Part shown: in pieces, positions 62,708 through 64,000 of the stretch
Layout of the letters: each line of letters starts with the position of its first letter
How positions within the stretch are numbered: position 1 is the first letter of the stretch
DNA from: Fimbriimonadaceae bacterium
GTDB taxonomy: Bacteria; Armatimonadota; Fimbriimonadia; Fimbriimonadales; Fimbriimonadaceae
Assembly (NCBI GenBank): GCA_020847855.1
Contig: JADLBH010000011.1
Span: 1 to 64,000 of the forward strand
DNA length: 64,000 bases
Direction of reading: 5' to 3'
Translations under genes and position numbers: made by a program
The notes under the pieces: model-generated
Seen by the model: the letters and a program-made list of their open reading frames with translations, nothing else
Database searches by the model: none
Told to the model about the DNA's origin: nothing

Positions 62708-64000
62708 CTACCGCTGGATCTCCCACTGGACGTAGTCCGTGCGAGTCTGCCAGCCGCTGAAGAGGACCGGGCCGGTGGGCTTGTATCCAACGAGCGCGCG
62801 CAGGGCCCCCGTGGAGCTGACGAACCGACCTGGGTTCGTGGTGACGATGACGGTGACGGTCGAGTCGCCGAGGGAGGCGGCGCGAGTGTCCACGACCTCG
62901 TAGGCGCCGGTCGAGAAGTCGAAGAGCGAGAGCGTCTGGCTCATGTTCGCCACGCTGGTCGAGCCTTCGTACTTGAGGGTGAGCCGGGAGACCGTGCCGA
63001 GCGCGACGGTGCCGTCGAACTGGACCTGGACGGGGGCCTCGGTGGAATTGAGGATGACGAACTGCTTGCCGCCGAGGCGGTCGTCGTCGCTGGCCTGGAG
63101 AGAGGCAAGGTTGCCACCCGCCTGTGCGCCCCGAAGGAACGAGAAGGCGGAGGGCGTGACGATGATCGGGCCGCTGGGCACACCGAAGTAGAGGCTGACG
63201 TTGCTGGAGTCTCGGTTGGAAACCGCGAGATCGAGAGCACCGTCGCCATTGATGTCACTCACGCGGACCGCGCCCGGCCTCGTGCCGGTCGCATGGGTCT
63301 GTGCCGCGGCGAAGGTGCCCGTTCCGAGGTTCTCGAAGACGCTGAGCTGGTTGCTGTCCTGGTTGGTGAGCGCGACGTCGGTGTCGCCGTCGCCGTCCAG
63401 GTCGCCTGTCGCGACGGAGTCGCCGTTGAGTCCGAGGGTCGCATAGTTCGTGGGGCCGCTCAAGACGCCCGCACCGTTGTTCCGGAACACCGAGAGGAAC
63501 TCGGGGTCGCCGACCGCGACGAGAACGTCCTGGTCGAGGTCGCCGTCAATGTCCGCGATCGCGACGCCGTTCGGCCGGACCGCGCCTCCGACGCTATAGG
63601 TCGCGCCCGCGGCGAGGTTGCCACCACTGGAGAGCATGACCTGGATCGTGCGGTCCCGGTGGTTGGAGACGACGCCATCGGCCCGCCCGTCGCCATTGAT
63701 GTCGCCCAACGCGACCGCCTGTGGCTCCACGCCCACGCCGAAGGTCGTCGAGGCAAAGTTGCCCGCCCCGGAGTTTTTGATCTGCGTGACGCTGTTGCCG
63801 TCTCGGTTGGCCACGGCGGCATCGAGCTGATTGTCGCCGTTGATGTCGCCGGTCGAGAGCCCCCGCGGGTCCGAGCCGGTCGCGACCGAGCTTCCCACGG
63901 TGAAGAGCCCGCTCCCGGGATTGATGAGCACTCGGGCCGAGCCCGCATTGTGCTGGGCGACGATCAGGTCGGTGTCCGCGTCGCCGTCAGCGTCCATGGC
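62708..64000 (-). CDS. FG-GAP/VCBS repeat surface protein, 5' end cut by the window
   Basis: At least 430 residues are visible; the frame runs off the right edge, and the first residues MDADGDADTDLIVAQ are the middle of a repeat. Seven or more calcium-binding units of the type DINGDGRADGVV, DIDGDLDQDVLVAV and DLDGDGDTDVAL build a beta-propeller. A C-terminal domain follows (PSAFSFLRGAQAGG...ASLQASDDDRL) that is also in the 1-1034 protein. Probably an extracellular adhesin or matrix protein. The signal peptide must lie outside the window. Confidence 0.92.
   Translation of the reverse strand, partial: AMDADGDADTDLIVAQHNAGSARVLINPGSGLFTVGSSVATGSDPRGLSTGDINGDNQLDAAVANRDGNSVTQIKNSGAGNFASTTFGVGVEPQAVALGDINGDGRADGVVSNHRDRTIQVMLSSGGNLAAGATYSVGGAVRPNGVAIADIDGDLDQDVLVAVGDPEFLSVFRNNGAGVLSGPTNYATLGLNGDSVATGDLDGDGDTDVALTNQDSNQLSVFENLGTGTFAAAQTHATGTRPGAVRVSDINGDGALDLAVSNRDSSNVSLYFGVPSGPIIVTPSAFSFLRGAQAGGNLASLQASDDDRLGGKQFVILNSTEAPVQVQFDGTVALGTVSRLTLKYEGSTSVANMSQTLSLFDFSTGAYEVVDTRAASLGDSTVTVIVTTNPGRFVSSTGALRALVGYKPTGPVLFSGWQTRTDYVQWEIQR

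Overview
The window is high-GC bacterial DNA with no phage or plasmid hallmark genes. Several traits point to a member of the Armatimonadota, probably Fimbriimonadales. Pseudopilins carry the FPVFAQAK-type N-terminus and, in some, H-X9-DG ends. There are two PEP-CTERM proteins and many short lipoproteins. The SRP RNA-dnaX-ybaB-recR block is compact. TTG and GTG starts are frequent. The lineage call is inference from gene style; no rRNA is present.

Layout, left to right. 1-3163: the 5' part of a secreted protein, an orphan MacB/FtsX-type permease and an SGNH hydrolase. 3183-5092: a Pif1/RecD-like helicase abutting tRNA-Arg(CCG), then signal peptidase I. 5134-14081 (minus strand): complex I genes in the order nuoA-C-D-E-F, with pseudopilin and small-lipoprotein genes sitting between the nuo genes and no nuoB. 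14073-16430: trpD-trpC-trpF. 16517-19738: an ABC exporter operon with a 474-residue unknown. 19754-25023: SRP RNA, dnaX, ybaB, recR, purD and an ECF sigma/anti-sigma pair. 25051-38218: purB, a DUF4332 protein, a HerA-like ATPase, an M14 peptidase, a large STN-like secreted protein, a PEP-CTERM protein, a GNAT enzyme, aspS, a CmcI-like and a PhyH-like enzyme, and a CDF transporter. 38497-41035: an M23 peptidase and an MFS transporter. 43912-58081: a DUF1287 lipoprotein, a TIM-barrel protein, a membrane protein, a second STN-like protein, gyrA, two unknown secreted proteins, an M15 peptidase, glyQ, a second PEP-CTERM protein, a putative metallopeptidase, queD and hpt. 58157-64000: rho, a variable cassette, yajQ and a truncated FG-GAP surface protein.

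The most interesting content is a gene cassette that occurs twice and that I do not recognise as described. Each copy has a short DUF1573-like secreted protein, then a signal-peptide-bearing mini-protein with ten cysteines in nearly the same spacing, then a 347/348-residue protein with an N-terminal signal and one C-terminal membrane anchor. Copy 1 (41309-43887) also holds a pseudopilin and lies behind a 16-bp perfect palindrome and a TATAAT box. Copy 2 (59694-61717) begins with an ATG and a strong Shine-Dalgarno followed by ten GACA repeats. In the sequence given this start is out of frame with the rest of the gene, and loss of one repeat unit would join it to a good signal peptide. This looks like a phase-variable locus in the OFF state. 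Copy 2 is bracketed by the end of rho and a second, 78-bp-identical copy of the rho 3' end, as expected of a segment inserted at or duplicated with rho.

The housekeeping genes fall into recognisable groups: respiration (nuo), tryptophan, purines (purD, purB, hpt), replication and recombination (dnaX, recR, gyrA), translation (aspS, glyQ, tRNA-Arg) and transcription termination (rho). Most of the accessory genes encode exported or membrane proteins, so much of the unexplained coding capacity is devoted to the cell envelope.
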